A stretch of DNA of 64,000 nt from Astragalus membranaceus (lineage: Eukaryota; Streptophyta; Magnoliopsida; Fabales; Fabaceae): NCBI GenBank assembly GCA_039519185.1, contig CM076847.1, forward strand, positions 53,389,708-53,453,707, written 5' to 3'. The notes below the pieces were generated by a model, which did no database searches, was not told where the DNA came from, and saw only the letters and a program-made list of their open reading frames with translations. Of this stretch, positions 1 through 11,108 are shown piece by piece (within the stretch, counting starts at the first letter, position 1; each line of letters begins with the position of its first letter). The translations under genes were made by a program, and so were the position numbers.

Positions 1-899
1 AGATCAACCCCATGAGGCTGCATTTCGAGGTTGACCGGCATGCCATAGTGACCAATGCTGGTCGGTGGATGACCGCCAAAGCCTCCTGCCGCGGGCGGGT
101 GTTGCCTGTGGTGCCGCGATGCATGTGACGACGTTCGACCTCTAGGCCGCTCTGAACAGTTTCTTCTTGATTGGCTGGTGGCATGGGAGACGTCTCTTAT
201 CTCCCCGTTGCGGTAGTCATTAAATTCCTCAAACGAGTCCCACGACCTGCTTCTTGATCGGCGGGATCCTGAGGACTCGTCGGACGAGTATCTTGTTGGC
301 GACCTGCTCGACTCTAGTCGGTAGCTCGAGTCAGCATCGTCGTAATCATAATCATAGTCGTTGGAAGGGGACCGACGACGTCGTCCGCCCCTATCTGGGG
401 GCGACCTGTGCACCCTGTTCCTACGCGGAGGAGTTCGGCGTGACACACTTCTTCTACGTGAAATGCCTCCCCTAGGCATCGTCCTGTATCTAGGCATCGT
501 CCTGTATCTAGGCATCGTCCTGTATCTAGGCATCGTCCTGTGAGCCGCACGCGGGCGGGTCGAGGCTTCAGCCCGCTCATACTGGGAGATGAGCGCTTCT
601 CGGTCAGCTATGAGCTGATTCTTGTTCTGCAGTATTTGGAGGAATGCTTGGGTCACATGCTCTGGGAGAGGCTCTGTGACTCCGGCATCGGCCAGCTCGG
701 CCGGGATTTCTTGTTGCTGGACCGGCCGTTGAGTTCGTCCCAACACCGGTCCTCGACCGCCCTGCACCGTAGGTGATTGGTGAGGGTCGCCTTGTGATTC
801 GTGAATGGTCACGGGCACGCCCTCCGGGGTATGCTCGGGTTGGGCGTTCGACCCAGGTTGATTGAGCCTGGATGAAGTACGTTTCTGACGCGGCGGCAT
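1..899 (-). CDS. gag: Tat/Ogre-like Gypsy gag, N-terminal part, runs off window
   Basis: Reading the minus strand from the ATG at 899-897, I find 299 codons without a stop up to the window edge, so the ORF is open at its 3' end. The product starts MPPRQKRTSSRL and has a Gln/Glu-rich helical stretch around residues 70-115. A four-fold RTMPRY repeat follows, then a long Arg/Ser/Pro-rich basic segment (SRRRSVSRR, RSRSRSWDS) with an acidic Asp/Tyr patch. The ATG lies about 33 nt downstream of a PBS-like sequence at 932-943, as expected for a retrotransposon gag start. Basic RS-rich N-termini occur in gag proteins of Tat-lineage Gypsy elements, which is the basis of the call; the gag core and zinc knuckle would lie outside the window. 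The role would be RNA packaging in a cytoplasmic particle. The family assignment is inference; the open frame is seen directly. Confidence 0.68.
   Translation of the reverse strand, partial: MPPRQKRTSSRLNQPGSNAQPEHTPEGVPVTIHESQGDPHQSPTVQGGRGPVLGRTQRPVQQQEIPAELADAGVTEPLPEHVTQAFLQILQNKNQLIADREALISQYERAEASTRPRAAHRTMPRYRTMPRYRTMPRYRTMPRGGISRRRSVSRRTPPRRNRVHRSPPDRGGRRRRSPSNDYDYDYDDADSSYRLESSRSPTRYSSDESSGSRRSRSRSWDSFEEFNDYRNGEIRDVSHATSQSRRNCSERPRGRTSSHASRHHRQHPPAAGGFGGHPPTSIGHYGMPVNLEMQPHGVD
473..541 (-). repeat. 18-bp coding minisatellite (RTMPRY repeat)
   Basis: About 3.8 perfect copies of an 18-bp unit (taggcatcgtcctgtatc on the plus strand). The unit is six codons, so the minus-strand gag frame stays open and reads RTMPRY repeatedly. 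Confidence 0.9.
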
Positions 900-931
900 G
901 GTTTGATGTGGAATAGCGCTCGGGCCTCCCA

Positions 932-943
932 CTGTGGTCGCCA
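932..943 (-). other. Primer binding site of the Tat-like element
   Basis: On the minus strand TGGCGACCACAG follows the LTR end (...ATCA) after two bases. The TGGCGAC start matches the style of PBSs in Tat/Ogre elements and differs from the TGGTATCAGAGC site of the chromoviruses elsewhere in this window. The tRNA was not identified. Confidence 0.55.
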
Positions 944-945
944 AT

Positions 946-1336
946 TGATCGTACCTGATCAATACGAAGGGTTGTTGCTGTTGGATGATGTTGCTCGGTC
1001 GCTGGGATGGAGGACCGAGTGGTAGGCCGCACGCGGGTGGTACCTGCAAAGGCACTCCAACGCTCAAGTTAGAGGTGCTTCAACGGGCAGGGTCACAAGG
1101 TGAGTATATCGTACCTGAAGCCACATGCTGGTGTGGTATATATAACGTTGGCGTACTAACCGTTGCGGTTTTTGCGGGGCCGGCCGCATCTTGCGGAGCA
1201 AGGCAGAGGATGGGCCGCGCTGGGCCGGCCTTGGTCGAATGGGCCGCTGGCCCATGTTGCCCCTGGTTGCTGCGCACAACACCCCTTTGCTGCAGGTCGC
1301 GCTGGACTGTCTCGTTGGGCCTATTGGGCCACTCCA
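946..1336 (-). repeat. Probable LTR of the Tat-like element
   Basis: On the minus strand this stretch would begin TGTTCTGG and end ACGATCA directly before the PBS, giving a short LTR of about 390 bp. It contains a minus-strand TATA-like run (ttatatatacc, about 1137-1147). The outer boundary (1336) is chosen only because it gives a TG...CA LTR and is uncertain. It is GC-rich, with repeated gggcc words. Confidence 0.45.
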
Positions 1337-2655
1337 GAACAGTTGGAATTGAAGACATTATTTGAAGTTCATTTTTTAATATTGAGGGAGAAACTAGACA
1401 TAAAATCCTTCAGTTTAGGCACAAGAACCACTTGATTTGACTGATTATTGAGGGAGAAACATTAAGTACAAATTTCACTTTTGTCACAGTAATATTTTCG
1501 AACCAGCCTTCGTATTTTTGCCATAACTCCCTGAATACTCGTCATATCAGTTTGGGGCTTGAACCATAGGAAAATAGACGAAATTATCTACACATTAGGC
1601 ACTGGTTTGAATGGTTTTGGTTAGAATTTGAATTAGTTATGTTTGTTCCAAAACAGCTCTCAGATTCTGTTACCAAAAGTATTTTGGATTTGGGATCGTT
1701 CTGGAAGTCTAGTGGCGTTTGGCCCCGTTCATTAAAGTTATGTGATTTTCATCACATTTCGGTGAGTTATACTCACACTTAGGATTATTTTCGTTCTGAA
1801 ATGCATGTTATGTGACTGATTTCGTGAATGTTTCGTTGTTTCGAGTGATTTTGAGTTGAAAACCGTATTTTTATAAAAACTAGTATTTTCAACTATGGAA
1901 TGAATCGATTGTTGATTCATTGTGATTTAATGATATTGCTTGGACTGGAATATTGTCTGGTATTATCTGTTTTGAGGTTGGACACGAACAGAGAAGCGAA
2001 ACGAGAGAAACAGATTGATTTTGGTGTGCTGAACAGAGCACACGGACCGTGCGCCCCTGTGGCACGGACCGTGCGCCAGCTTCGGATTTGGACGGTTAAA
2101 ATGGTGAAACACGCACGGGTCGTGCGCCCCTAGGGCACGCACCATGCGTGTGGTTCTGGTTCAAGGTGAAAAATTCTCGTTTCGTCGCTCTTTTCGATTC
2201 CAAACCTCTTCTAATCTTCTACCCAACTGTCCCTCATGTCATGGAACCAATGATACTCTGTTTTTGATCATGATTGCAAGGTTTAAAGTGAATTGCTTTT
2301 GGAAGTCATAAATGTTTCAAAAAAACCTTAAAGTAGTACATGTGAGCGAACATGTGTTATGTTTACTATCATGGAACTAAATGTTCAAGCGACTGTTTAT
2401 TCATGGAACTAAATGTTCAAGCGACTCGTTATACATGGAACTAAACGTTCAAGCAAGGTTAAGATATATAAATTATATCAAAGCGCGGGTGACGACCCAG
2501 TTAATTAGTATACTAGGGGAGGGGAAGTCATGAGCCCCAGAACCTAGGCCTCACGAGGTTTGAAGCTAGTGTAAGCTAGTGGAGAGGTTCGACGGTAATG
2601 GCTTAGTCATTACCAGAGATGTACTATGGCATGTCAGGAAAATCTTTATGCACGT
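1337..2655 (+). repeat. Degenerate Tekay-like LTR, plus strand, truncated at both ends
   Basis: From about 1700 onward the order of motifs matches the Tekay LTRs further right. There is a gtgagttatactcacacttagg block, a block resembling the ttgg(g)ctggaatattgtctggt motif, then gcacggaccgtgcgc palindromes, gtgacgacccag and cctaggcctcacgagg. It diverges strongly from elements A and C and lacks the TGTAACATCC start. The left 350 bp are only loosely similar. F's LTR begins immediately at 2656, so F probably inserted into this copy. No coding potential. Confidence 0.55.
2371..2455 (+). repeat. Short tandem repeat with catggaactaaatgttcaag core
   Basis: Three successive copies of a roughly 30-bp unit in the degenerate LTR. 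The core gaactaaatgttc is a near palindrome and also appears once at about 58019 in element A's LTR. Confidence 0.7.
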
Positions 2656-3111
2656 TGTAACACCCCGGTATTTTTATTTATTAAAAATACCTAAGTGCAC
2701 ATTAATAACACATCAGAGATATTATTTCCTACTCAGACACTGAGTATCACTATAAATTTCAAGCTGAATTACAACAAAGCAATCTTATTTAATAATAAGA
2801 CCATACGGTTCCCTGACCATAAACCATCAGCAAACTATAGTATTCAGTGTCATACAAGAAAGCGGAAGAAAAATCATAACACTTAAAGACATAGCGTTGT
2901 TGGAAATAGACAGCAAAAGGAAATAAAAATAACTTAAGCATAAACGCTAAGTCATCAGTAGTCGCCCGAGCCCAACCTACTCGTGCCTCTTGGATTTCCG
3001 CTGTCCCCGTGTCTCTGTAAAACAACAACATTTAAACAGTGAGATACAATCTCAGTGAGTTCTACCGAGACCCCTACTAACACTCTCGGTTCAATTATTC
3101 AACCATTTCAA

Positions 3112-3312
3112 CGTGACACCGACTGCGCGAACGCTAAGCTGCAGTGTATCACATTCTTTAACTTTTAATATAATGCCGACTGCGTGAACGCTAAGCTGCG
3201 GCTAACCTGTTATAACCTGGTACGGCACCGACTGCGCGAACGCTAAGCTGCGGTGTATCGCACAACAAATAATTTAACATAACACCGACTGCGCGAACGC
3301 TAAGCTGCGGCG
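3112..3312 (-). repeat. Four-fold 'caccgactgcgcgaacgctaa' array in F LTR
   Basis: Four copies of a roughly 60-bp unit with the core caccgactgcgcgaacgcta and an agctgcggtg-like end. Reversed, this is the same element as the CACCGG...CAGTCGGTG repeats of the plus-strand Tekay LTRs at 10431-10650 and 58167-58356. Confidence 0.8.
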
Positions 3313-3705
3313 AACTCCCTTACCAAAAGTACATTCTCCTATAGGCACGGAGCCTAGGGTAGGGGATCATGACTGCCCCGCCTAGTATGTTAGTCCCATG
3401 GGTCGTCACCCAAACTTGATATAATATATATATCTACCATCATATGAACTCTTAGTTCATTTACATCAAACCAATAGTTGAACATCTAGTTTCATATAAC
3501 AAAAGTATTACGTGTTAGCTCACGCACTCTATTACTCGGTTTTTCAAACGATACTTAGCTTTGCAAATCGTTATTAAAAACCTTTTGAAATGTGTTCAAA
3601 TTCATGGCATTATAAGCCTAATATCATTGGAGAAGGGTTAGGAAAGGCTTAGAAGAGGATTGGAATCAAAACGGAATCATTTCGGGCACTTTGTAAAATT
3701 TTGAC

Positions 3706-3901
3706 AGAACCATGCGCACGGATCGTGCCCCTGGGACGCACGAATCGTGCGCCCTGTTGAACATTTTGAAAAACAGAAATCGAACCAGGCGCACGGATCG
3801 TGCCCCCATACGCACGGATCGTGCGCCCTCTTGGGCATTTTGAAAAACAGAAACCGAACCAGGCGCACGGATCGTGCCCCTGGGACGCACTGGTCGTGCG
3901 C
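3706..3901. repeat. GCACG-N-CGTGC palindrome array
   Basis: Six near-palindromic units (such as gcacggatcgtgc, gcacgaatcgtgc and gcactggtcgtgc), spaced as pairs within about 70-bp blocks separated by a fairly conserved gaaaaacagaaa-type linker. The same array occurs in the other Tekay LTRs. Confidence 0.85.
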
Positions 3902-4837
3902 ATTTGACAGCATTGCAAAAATGGCCCTTTTTCATGAAAATTTGCTTTTCGGGTAATCCGAAACTCGCCCCGATCGATTACTAACTCGAAAACAGACAAT
4001 ACCAGACAATATTCCAGTCCAATCAACATCAAACAATCAAGCGATTCATTCAAAAACTCAACAAATACGAATTTCGTCGAAACGCGATATATTTCAAAAT
4101 AACGTTTTCGACTCAAAATCTTTCGAAACCAAATCCCATAAAATTTATTTCAAAACGGAGTAAACCTAAATGTGAGTAAAACCCACCCTTGACGCGAGAG
4201 TCGATACCGAGCCGAAATCACCGAGACTTCAAAATCCCCAATCGAACCCTAGAATCTCCAATTCGCTTCCAACTTCGAATCGAGCTTCAATCCGCTTTCT
4301 ATCTTCCTTGGGTCCGCTTCTAATCATGATTAACCGATCAAAATCATCATCAATCCCCCAAATCATCTCAAATTCGAAAATCAAATAAAGGGGAAAAGAG
4401 GAAAATAAGCTCACCAAAAATATGAGGAAAGGAAGCTAATAGGAAGATGATGATGATGGTGAAAAAAACTTGGAGCTTGGGTGGTGATGAAAACCCTTCT
4501 TCTCCTCTTTCTCTTCTTTCTTCTTTCTTCTTTCTTTTCTCCTCTTCTCTTCTTTTCTTTTCTCCTCTGCATTTCCTTTCTTTCTTTCTTCTCTTTCTTT
4601 CTTTAATTCTTTTCTTTCTTTTATTCCAATTAAGTGGTAATATGGTCAAATAACCATATTGCCCTTAATCTCTTATTTCTTCTCTAAATACCCCTTATTT
4701 CGTTTTGTTGATTTAACGTTCCTGAGACAACCAAATAATTAACTTTAGCACTCGATAAATACACTGATCAAGTACTAAAAATAATTCATTCGGGTCTTCC
4801 TCCAAATAATTCTATTAATCATTTTGAGGGTGTTACA

Positions 4838-4850
4838 TTCTCCCCAACTT
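4838..4850 (-). other. Polypurine tract of F
   Basis: Reverse complement reads aagttggggagaa directly before the 3' LTR. The identical sequence precedes the 3' LTRs of A and C. It primes plus-strand DNA synthesis in the family. Confidence 0.85.
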
Positions 4851-4865
4851 GAAAGAATTTTGTCC

Positions 4866-6855
4866 TCAAAATTTAACACAACGTACCTCATGTACCAAGT
4901 ACGGATAGCGAGTCCGCATATCTTCTTCCAATTCCCATGTAGCTTCCTCAACGAAAAAACCATCCCAAACCACTTTGACAATGGGAATTGTCATTGTCCG
5001 CAGCGTCCTCTCGCCACGTTCCATGATGTAATTTGGATGAGGTTGGAAGGACAAGTCCGGTCGAAGATCGATCGTCTCAAAATCTAACGGTCGACTTTGA
5101 TAATGGTGGAGGCAAAGCAATACGGTATGCTAGTGGCCCAACTCACTCGATAATTTGCAAGGGTCCAATATACCGAGGACTGAGTTTCTTCACCCATAAT
5201 GCCCTACCTGTGCCAATCGTCGGTGACAGTCTCAAAAATACATGATCACCCGACTCAAACTCTAACGGTCTTCTCCTTTTGTCGGCATAACTCTCTTGCC
5301 TACTCTGGGCAGTTTTCATTCTCTCTCTGATCTGGCAGATCTTTTCAGTGGTTTCATGAATCATCTCAGGCCCTAACAATCGGTTCTCGCCGACTTCCCA
5401 CCAATACAATGGAGTCCTGCATTTCCTCCCATACAAAGCTTCAAAAGGTGCTATACCTATGCTGGAGTGATAACTGTTGTTGTAAGCAAATTCCACCAAT
5501 GGAAGATGATCCTCCCACTTCTTTCCGTTATCGAGCACGGAAGCCCTAAGCATATCTTCTAATGTTTGGATAGTTCTCTCTGTCTGTCCATCCGTCTGTG
5601 GGTGATAGGTGGTACTAGTAAACACCTTAGTCCCCAATGCTTCATTCAAAGCTTTCCAAAATCGAGAAGTGAACTTCGGATCTCGATCCGACACTATACT
5701 GGTAGGAACCCCATATAACCTTACTATGCTTCTCAGATATTCCTCGGCCAACTTAGATACTTTACTAATCGAACGAACAGGAATAAAATGAGCTGATTTA
5801 GTTAACTGATCCACAACTTCCCAAATGGAGTCGTTACCGGCTTGAGACCTTGGTAATGCCAGAACAAAATCCATGCAAATGTCTTCCCATTTCCAAATTG
5901 GCACTTCTAGTGGTCGTAACAGACCAGCAGGCTTCTGATGTTCTATCTTAACTCTTTGACAAGTTAAGCATTGAGACAAAAATTCGGCAATTTCTAACTT
6001 CATTCCCGGCCACCAGTACATCTGCTTTAAATCTCTATACATATTGGTGGATCTACGATGTACAGAAAATAAACTTCGATGTGCTTCCTCTAGCACTTGC
6101 CTTTTAATATCTTCATCATCGGGCACACAGATCCTACCGTTGAAACAAATAACTCCATCACTATCCTCGGTAAAATCTGGCAACGCTTTTTGTGATTGTA
6201 GCTTCACATCAACTTCCTATGCTAAGCGAATAGAGTCCCTTAATGATTAGAGATCCTCATATGGCTCAACACTAACCGGTTCCTTCTTGTCTTTGTATTC
6301 AGATTTAAGTCTCTAAAATACTCCAACAATTCCATTTCATGCATCATTAACCCTGCTATGTGAATGGATTTCCTACTTAGTGCATCAGCTACAACATTAG
6401 CCTTTCCCGGATGATACTTCAATTCGAAGTCATAATCCTTCAGAAATTCCACCCATCTTCTCTGCCTGTTATTCAACTCCTTCTGATCAAAAAAATATTT
6501 CAAACTCTTGTGATCACTAAAGACTTCGAAACGAGACCCATACAGGTAATGTCTCCAAATCTTCAGTGCATACACAATAGCTGCCAACTCCAAATCATGA
6601 GTCGGATAATTCTCTTCATGAGTCCTTAATTGCCGGGATGCATATGCTACCACTTGTTGATTCTGCATGAGGGCACACCCTAAACCCATCCCAAAAGCAT
6701 CGCTGTAAATTTGAAATTCCAAAGATGGATCCGGAAGGATCGGGATTGGAGCAGAAGTCAACCTAACTTTCAATTCTTGAAAACATTCCTCACAATCAAC
6801 ATCCCATGTAAACGGTTGACCCTTACGAGTTAGCCGTGTAAGTGGAAGAACCAAT
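4866..6855 (-). pseudogene. pol: F pol remnant: RT end, RNase H, integrase, chromodomain-like tail
   Basis: Minus-strand coding remnant colinear with the second half of A's polyprotein. Around 6850-6240 lies the RT/RNase H junction and RNase H (YSDAFGMGLG; A has SDASGKGLG). The integrase zinc finger (HRSLFSVH ... CLTC) and catalytic motifs CMDFVLALP, SDRDPKF and TDGQTERT lie between about 6100 and 5550. The C-terminus ends with VVWDGFFVEEATWELE and RTRYPYL, a chromodomain-like tail. A frameshift and stop at about 6207-6245 separate RNase H from integrase, and another frame change near 5140 separates integrase from the tail. No start codon or upstream domains remain. It can no longer make a full polyprotein. 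Confidence 0.88.
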
Positions 6856-7066
6856 CCGCCGGAAATTACCGGCGGAATATCCGCCGGTAACCACCACAAA
6901 TCCGCCGGAACCTACCGGCGGATTATCCGCCGGTAACCGTTACCTGTTGGTGAATTACCGGCGCCTTTCCGGCGGAAAAAATCCGCCAGTAATGCCCAAT
7001 TTCCGGCGGAGTTTTGTCATTACCGGCGGATTTTGGCCGCCGGTAATCGCAGAAATTCTTGTAGTG
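6856..7066 (-). mobile_element. CACTA (En/Spm) transposon terminal fragment
   Basis: The right end, read on the minus strand, starts CACTACAAGAATTTCTGCG, the hallmark terminus of plant CACTA elements. It is followed by at least ten subterminal repeats of a CCGGCGG/CCGCCGG core in both orientations (accggcggattttgg, tccgccggtaa). Only about 211 bp remain. There is no second terminus and no transposase, and the inner edge abuts F's RT sequence. Subterminal repeats of this kind bind the transposase in known CACTA elements. Confidence 0.85.
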
Positions 7067-9162
7067 TTTGGAGGAACAAGATATAGCGATCGACACTTGG
7101 CGTGTTTACCTGAACATACCTAATGAATGCATTTACCTGAGAAGGGAAAAACTATCTATATTTGGCATGTCTAATAATGCATTGAATGGTGTATGCGTGC
7201 ATGTGTTGTATGCGCGTGCAATGATGGGTGTTTGTTGGGGTAGCAAATGAGGTGTAGTGGATAATGGGTGTTGAAGTTGATGGAATAATGAAGTTGATAA
7301 ACTGTGTATGCGTATGCATATAAGATGTAATTGTATTGCTTAGATGCACGTATTGCGATGAAACGCATGGTTGCATGATGGAATGATCTATGCTTTGGTA
7401 GGGGTAATGAATGCAATGTGGGTGATTTTTTTCTCTTTTGACCTTTTTTTTAATGAATGAATGAATGAAGGAACGAACGAACGAACGAACGAATGAATGA
7501 ATGAATGAATGAATGAATGAATGAATGAATGAATGAATGAATGAATGAATGAATGAATGAATGAATGAATGAATGAATGAATGAATGAATGAATGTGCAC
7601 ACGTAATGCTTAGATGCAACAGTTGTGGTAGACGCATGACTTGATGTCGAAATACAATGTATGGTGCAATGATTTATGATATGGTATATTAGTAATGCAT
7701 GCAGATGTGTTTTTCAAATTTTGAGATGAGAAATGAAACTTTCAATGCGAGAAGTAGAGAGATGAGTATTTTGGAGTCATCATTTATTGGAAAAATTAGA
7801 TTGATCTGAACTCAAACTTTGGCAATCTCAAGATTGTTATTTACAGACACTGATGTGAAAAAGTAGTTGACTGTATTTGCAGACTCGCTTATTTTTCTCT
7901 TCCATTATGATGCCCCATGATGACCGAAGCTTTAGGTCCACAAAGTTAACTTGGTGGATTTTCAGTATCATGCTATTAGCTTGTGTTCTCTCTCTTTAAA
8001 GCATGGTTTAGTAAAGATGTATAGTAGTGCAAATATAGGTGAATGAGTGAGTTAACTTGGTTTTAGGTGTAGGGTATGTACATATGTGGCACATGAAGGG
8101 ATGAAGGACATGATTATTGTCAAAGTCATGAAAGGTAGGTTCTCCCCAATTCAAGAAATGGGGGACTGCCCTAATTTAGACTTGATGACGGTGAGTGAAT
8201 ACACTTGCCCCTTTCTAGTGATGACAACAGCTAGGGGTGTAGAAGATGATGAATTGGGAATGCCATGACTTTGTAATGAAAAGTGGCAAGCAAAGGATTT
8301 TGTCTCAACCAATAGAGTTTGGTGTTGCCCTAATTATGACAAGGACAAGGTTGCCCCAACTGAAGTAGCATTGTGAAAGGGTTTGTTTAGGGTAATGGAT
8401 TGAGAAATTGCCCCGGTACGGTTTTGTGGATGTGAATATGATAAGGTAATGAGATGGGTGTAGGGAGAATTTCCCTAAATTTAGGTGGAGTGAAGGGTGA
8501 CGGGATTTCCCCACTATGGAATGACGTTTCAAACGGTTGCTTTAAGTGAGGTTGTGAAAGGTGGCAAAGTTAGGGTAATGGGCTAGGGAGGTTGTCCAAT
8601 TTGGATATATGGATTGGGTATGGTATATGAATGGGATGGACATTGGCTAAATCTCCAAGTTCAAGTGGTATGGATGATAAAAGGAATGCCCCTTTTTGGG
8701 ATCTAGGTGGTGATCCTAGTATTAACTTTTGGTTCTCTTTTAGGTGAATTCCAAAGACTGTGAAAGTATTGAGTTTTTTTTTTTGATATGATGAAGACTT
8801 CATTTGGTGATCACTAAACATTGTCTTTATATCCATGCAACTTGAATTCACCTTAGAGTGCAAGCCTTTTGATTATTTGTTATTATTATTTTTTTAAGTT
8901 TCTTTGATTTTTTGAGCAAACATATTGTAAATAAATAAACTTATTTGCCCTATATTTAAAACTTTGAGAAAACAAAAGCAGTCAGTCATTGATCGGAATG
9001 GACTTTATAGGGTTTATGAAAGAAAGGGTTTGTGATGTAGCGAATGGTTAGAGGTTTATGAAAGAAAGAAGTTGTAAATGGGTGTTTTAGGGTTTATGAA
9101 AGGATCTCTTATGCGCTTCATGGCAAGATGTATCAGCTTCTTTTGTTTTTTTCCAGGATTTT
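7067..9162 (-). mobile_element. Ogre/Tat-like element, inner part (left half)
   Basis: No credible coding sequence in about 2.1 kb. The text is rich in ATGA/ATGCA words, and phrases such as ttaacttggtgga and ttgccccaactg are echoed right of element C (aagttaactaggc, cttgccccagc). It is physically the left half of the sequence into which C inserted: the last five bases (atttt, 9158-9162) are repeated at 43359-43363. By linkage with the PBS at 45691-45708 it belongs to a minus-strand Ogre-like retrotransposon. The assignment of this half rests on that linkage. Confidence 0.5.
7452..7595. repeat. (AATG)n microsatellite with internal (AACG) block
   Basis: About 35 tetranucleotide units: aatg/atga, then five aacg units (7471-7491), then more than 25 uninterrupted aatg units. 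Repetitive 'FIHS' ORFs on the minus strand are a by-product. Confidence 0.95.
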
Positions 9163-11094
9163 TGTAACATCCTGAAAAATAATTAATCGAATTATTTGGA
9201 TGTCAACCCAAATTAATTATTTTTAGTACTTGATTGGAGTATTTGTCGAGTACTAAAATTAATTAATTGGATGCCTCTGGAACGATAAAACGGAATAAGG
9301 GTGTTATGGGGAAGAAATAAGAAATTAAGGGCGATATGGTCATTTGACCATATCACCACTTAAAAGAAAAAGAAGGAAAGAAATTAAAAGAATTAAAAGA
9401 GAAAGAAAGAAAGAAGAAGCGTGAAACAGCAGAGGAAAGAAAAGAAGAGAAGAGGAGAAAAGAATGAAGAAAGAAGAGGAGGAAAGAAGAGAAAGGAAGA
9501 AGAAAAAGGGGAGCCATCCCTCCAAATTTCAGCACCATCATCATCTCCCCTCCATTGCCAAAACCCCCAAAGCTTGGTAAGTTTTCATCCATTTTTCCCC
9601 AAGTTATGGAGCTACGAATTTTAGGGGTTTTGAGGGAGAAAATTGTTGAAATCTTGGATTAAATGATGAAATTGATGATTTAATCATGTATAGGATCGAA
9701 GCCAAGGAAGGTAGAACGCGTTTGGAAGCTCGAATCGAAGTTGAAAGCGGATTGGTGATTTTCGGTTCTCGTTTGGAGATTTTGAAGTCTCGGTGACTTC
9801 GGCTCGGTATCGGCTCTCGCTTCAAGGGTGAGTTTTACTCACGTTTAGGTTTATTCAGTTTTGAAATGCATTTTTTGTGATTTGGTTTCGAAAGATTTTG
9901 AGTCGAAAACGTTATTTTGAAATATATCGCGTTTTGACGAAATTCGTATTTGTTGAGTTTTTGATTGAATTGCTTGAATATTTGATGTTGATTGGGCTGG
10001 AATATTGTCTGGTATGATCTGTTTTCGAGTAAGGAATCGATCGGAGCGTTTCAGATTAATTGGAAAGTGAATTTTCATGAAAAAGGCCATTTTTCCAATG
10101 CTATCAAATGAGCACGACCAGTGGGTCCTAGGGGCATGAGTAGTGCGCAGTGTTGTCCAAAATTTCCCAAACTTGCCCGAAACGATCCCGATCGATTCCA
10201 ATCCTCTCCTAATCCTTTCCTAACCCTTCTATAATGTATTAGGCTTATAATGCCATGATTTTGGGTATGTTTCAAAATGGTTTTATAGAATACTTTTGAT
10301 ATAAGACAGTTGATATATGTGTATATTATATCGAGTTTGGGTGACGACCGATGTTAACATACTAGGCGAGGCAGTCATGATCCCCTACCCTAGGCTCCGT
10401 GCCATTAGGAAAAATGCTATTGGTAAGGGGGTTCACCGGGAATATAGCAGTGGATTGCAGTCGGTGTTATGTTAAAAGTTGTTGTGCGATACACCGGGAT
10501 TATAGCAGTGGATTGCAGTCGGTGCCGTACTTTGTTTGTCGTGTGATAAAGAGGTTCACCGGGTATGTAGCGGTAACGCAGTCGGTGATCTGTTAAAAGT
10601 TAAATAATGCGGCTCACCGGGTTTGTAGCAGTAATGCAGCCGGTGCCGTGTTAAGTTAAAACGAATTTATAACTGAACCGAGAGAGTTAGTAGGGGTCTC
10701 GGTAGAACTCACGGAGATTGTATCTCATTGTTTATATGTTGTTGTTTTACAGAGAAATAGGGAAAGAAAGGACCACAGAGGCATGAGTAGGTTGAGCTCG
10801 GACTGGTTGCTGATAACTTAGCATTATGCTTAAGTTTACATTTCCTTTTGTTGTCTATGTACCGCAACACTACGACTTTAGTGTAATATCATTTTATTTC
10901 CGCTTTCTTGTATGATACTGAGCACAATAGTTCGCTGAATTTTTCTGGTCTTATGTGTATTAAGACTGCTTGGTTGTTGTCCTGTGAAAACTATTTTGCA
11001 GTGTTCAGTATTTATGCAGGAATTTTTTTATCTCTGATGTGTTACTAATGTGCACTTGGGTATTTTTAGTCAATAAAAATACCGGGGTGTTGCA
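9163..11094 (+). repeat. 5' LTR of element C
   Basis: Starts TGTAACATCC and ends GGGGTGTTGCA (a one-base change from the expected TTACA), next to the PBS. It is 1,932 bp, about 115 bp shorter than the reassembled 3' LTR because of a deletion near 10300 (compare 29142-29260). It contains a purine-rich tract (9360-9510) and the CACCGG/CAGTCGGTG array (10431-10650). Confidence 0.92.
10431..10650 (+). repeat. CACCGG...CAGTCGGTG repeats in C 5' LTR
   Basis: Four units of about 55-60 bp, each opening with caccggg and closing with gcagtcggtg or gcagccggtg. The ends can pair (CACCG with CGGTG) to form a short stem. Confidence 0.85.
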
Positions 11095-11096
11095 GT

Positions 11097-11108
11097 TGGT
11101 ATCAGAGC
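11097..11108 (+). other. PBS of element C (initiator tRNA-Met)
   Basis: TGGTATCAGAGC two bases after the LTR. This is the complement of the 3' end of plant initiator tRNA-Met and the usual chromovirus primer site. Confidence 0.92.

Larger units (their letters stand above)
2656..4837 (-). repeat. 3' LTR of element F
   Basis: On the plus strand it runs from TGTAACACCCCGG to GAGGGTGTTACA (2,182 bp), next to the PPT. It shows the same landmarks as the LTRs of A and C in reverse: CACCG/CGGTG-type repeats (about 3115-3310), the GCACG/CGTGC palindrome array (3706-3901), the ctcacctttaggt-like block, and a long pyrimidine tract (4495-4625, purine on the sense strand). Confidence 0.88.
2656..6855 (-). 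mobile_element. Element F: 5'-truncated Tekay-type chromovirus
   Basis: Read on the minus strand: a remnant of RT end/RNase H, integrase, chromodomain-like tail, PPT, then a complete 3' LTR (4837 down to 2656). Gag, protease and most of RT, plus the 5' LTR, are missing. The homology stops at about 6855, where CACTA subterminal repeats start. It is closely related to elements A and C. Confidence 0.85.

Noticed and set aside
4368..4653. Lys/Glu- or Ser/Phe-rich ORFs
   Set aside because: They come from the purine/pyrimidine tract of Tekay LTRs (also at 9340-9592, 28175-28429, 56661-56990 and 63478-63807).
7152..7637. His/Ser/Phe/Ile repeat protein
   Set aside because: It is the reading of the AATG microsatellite.
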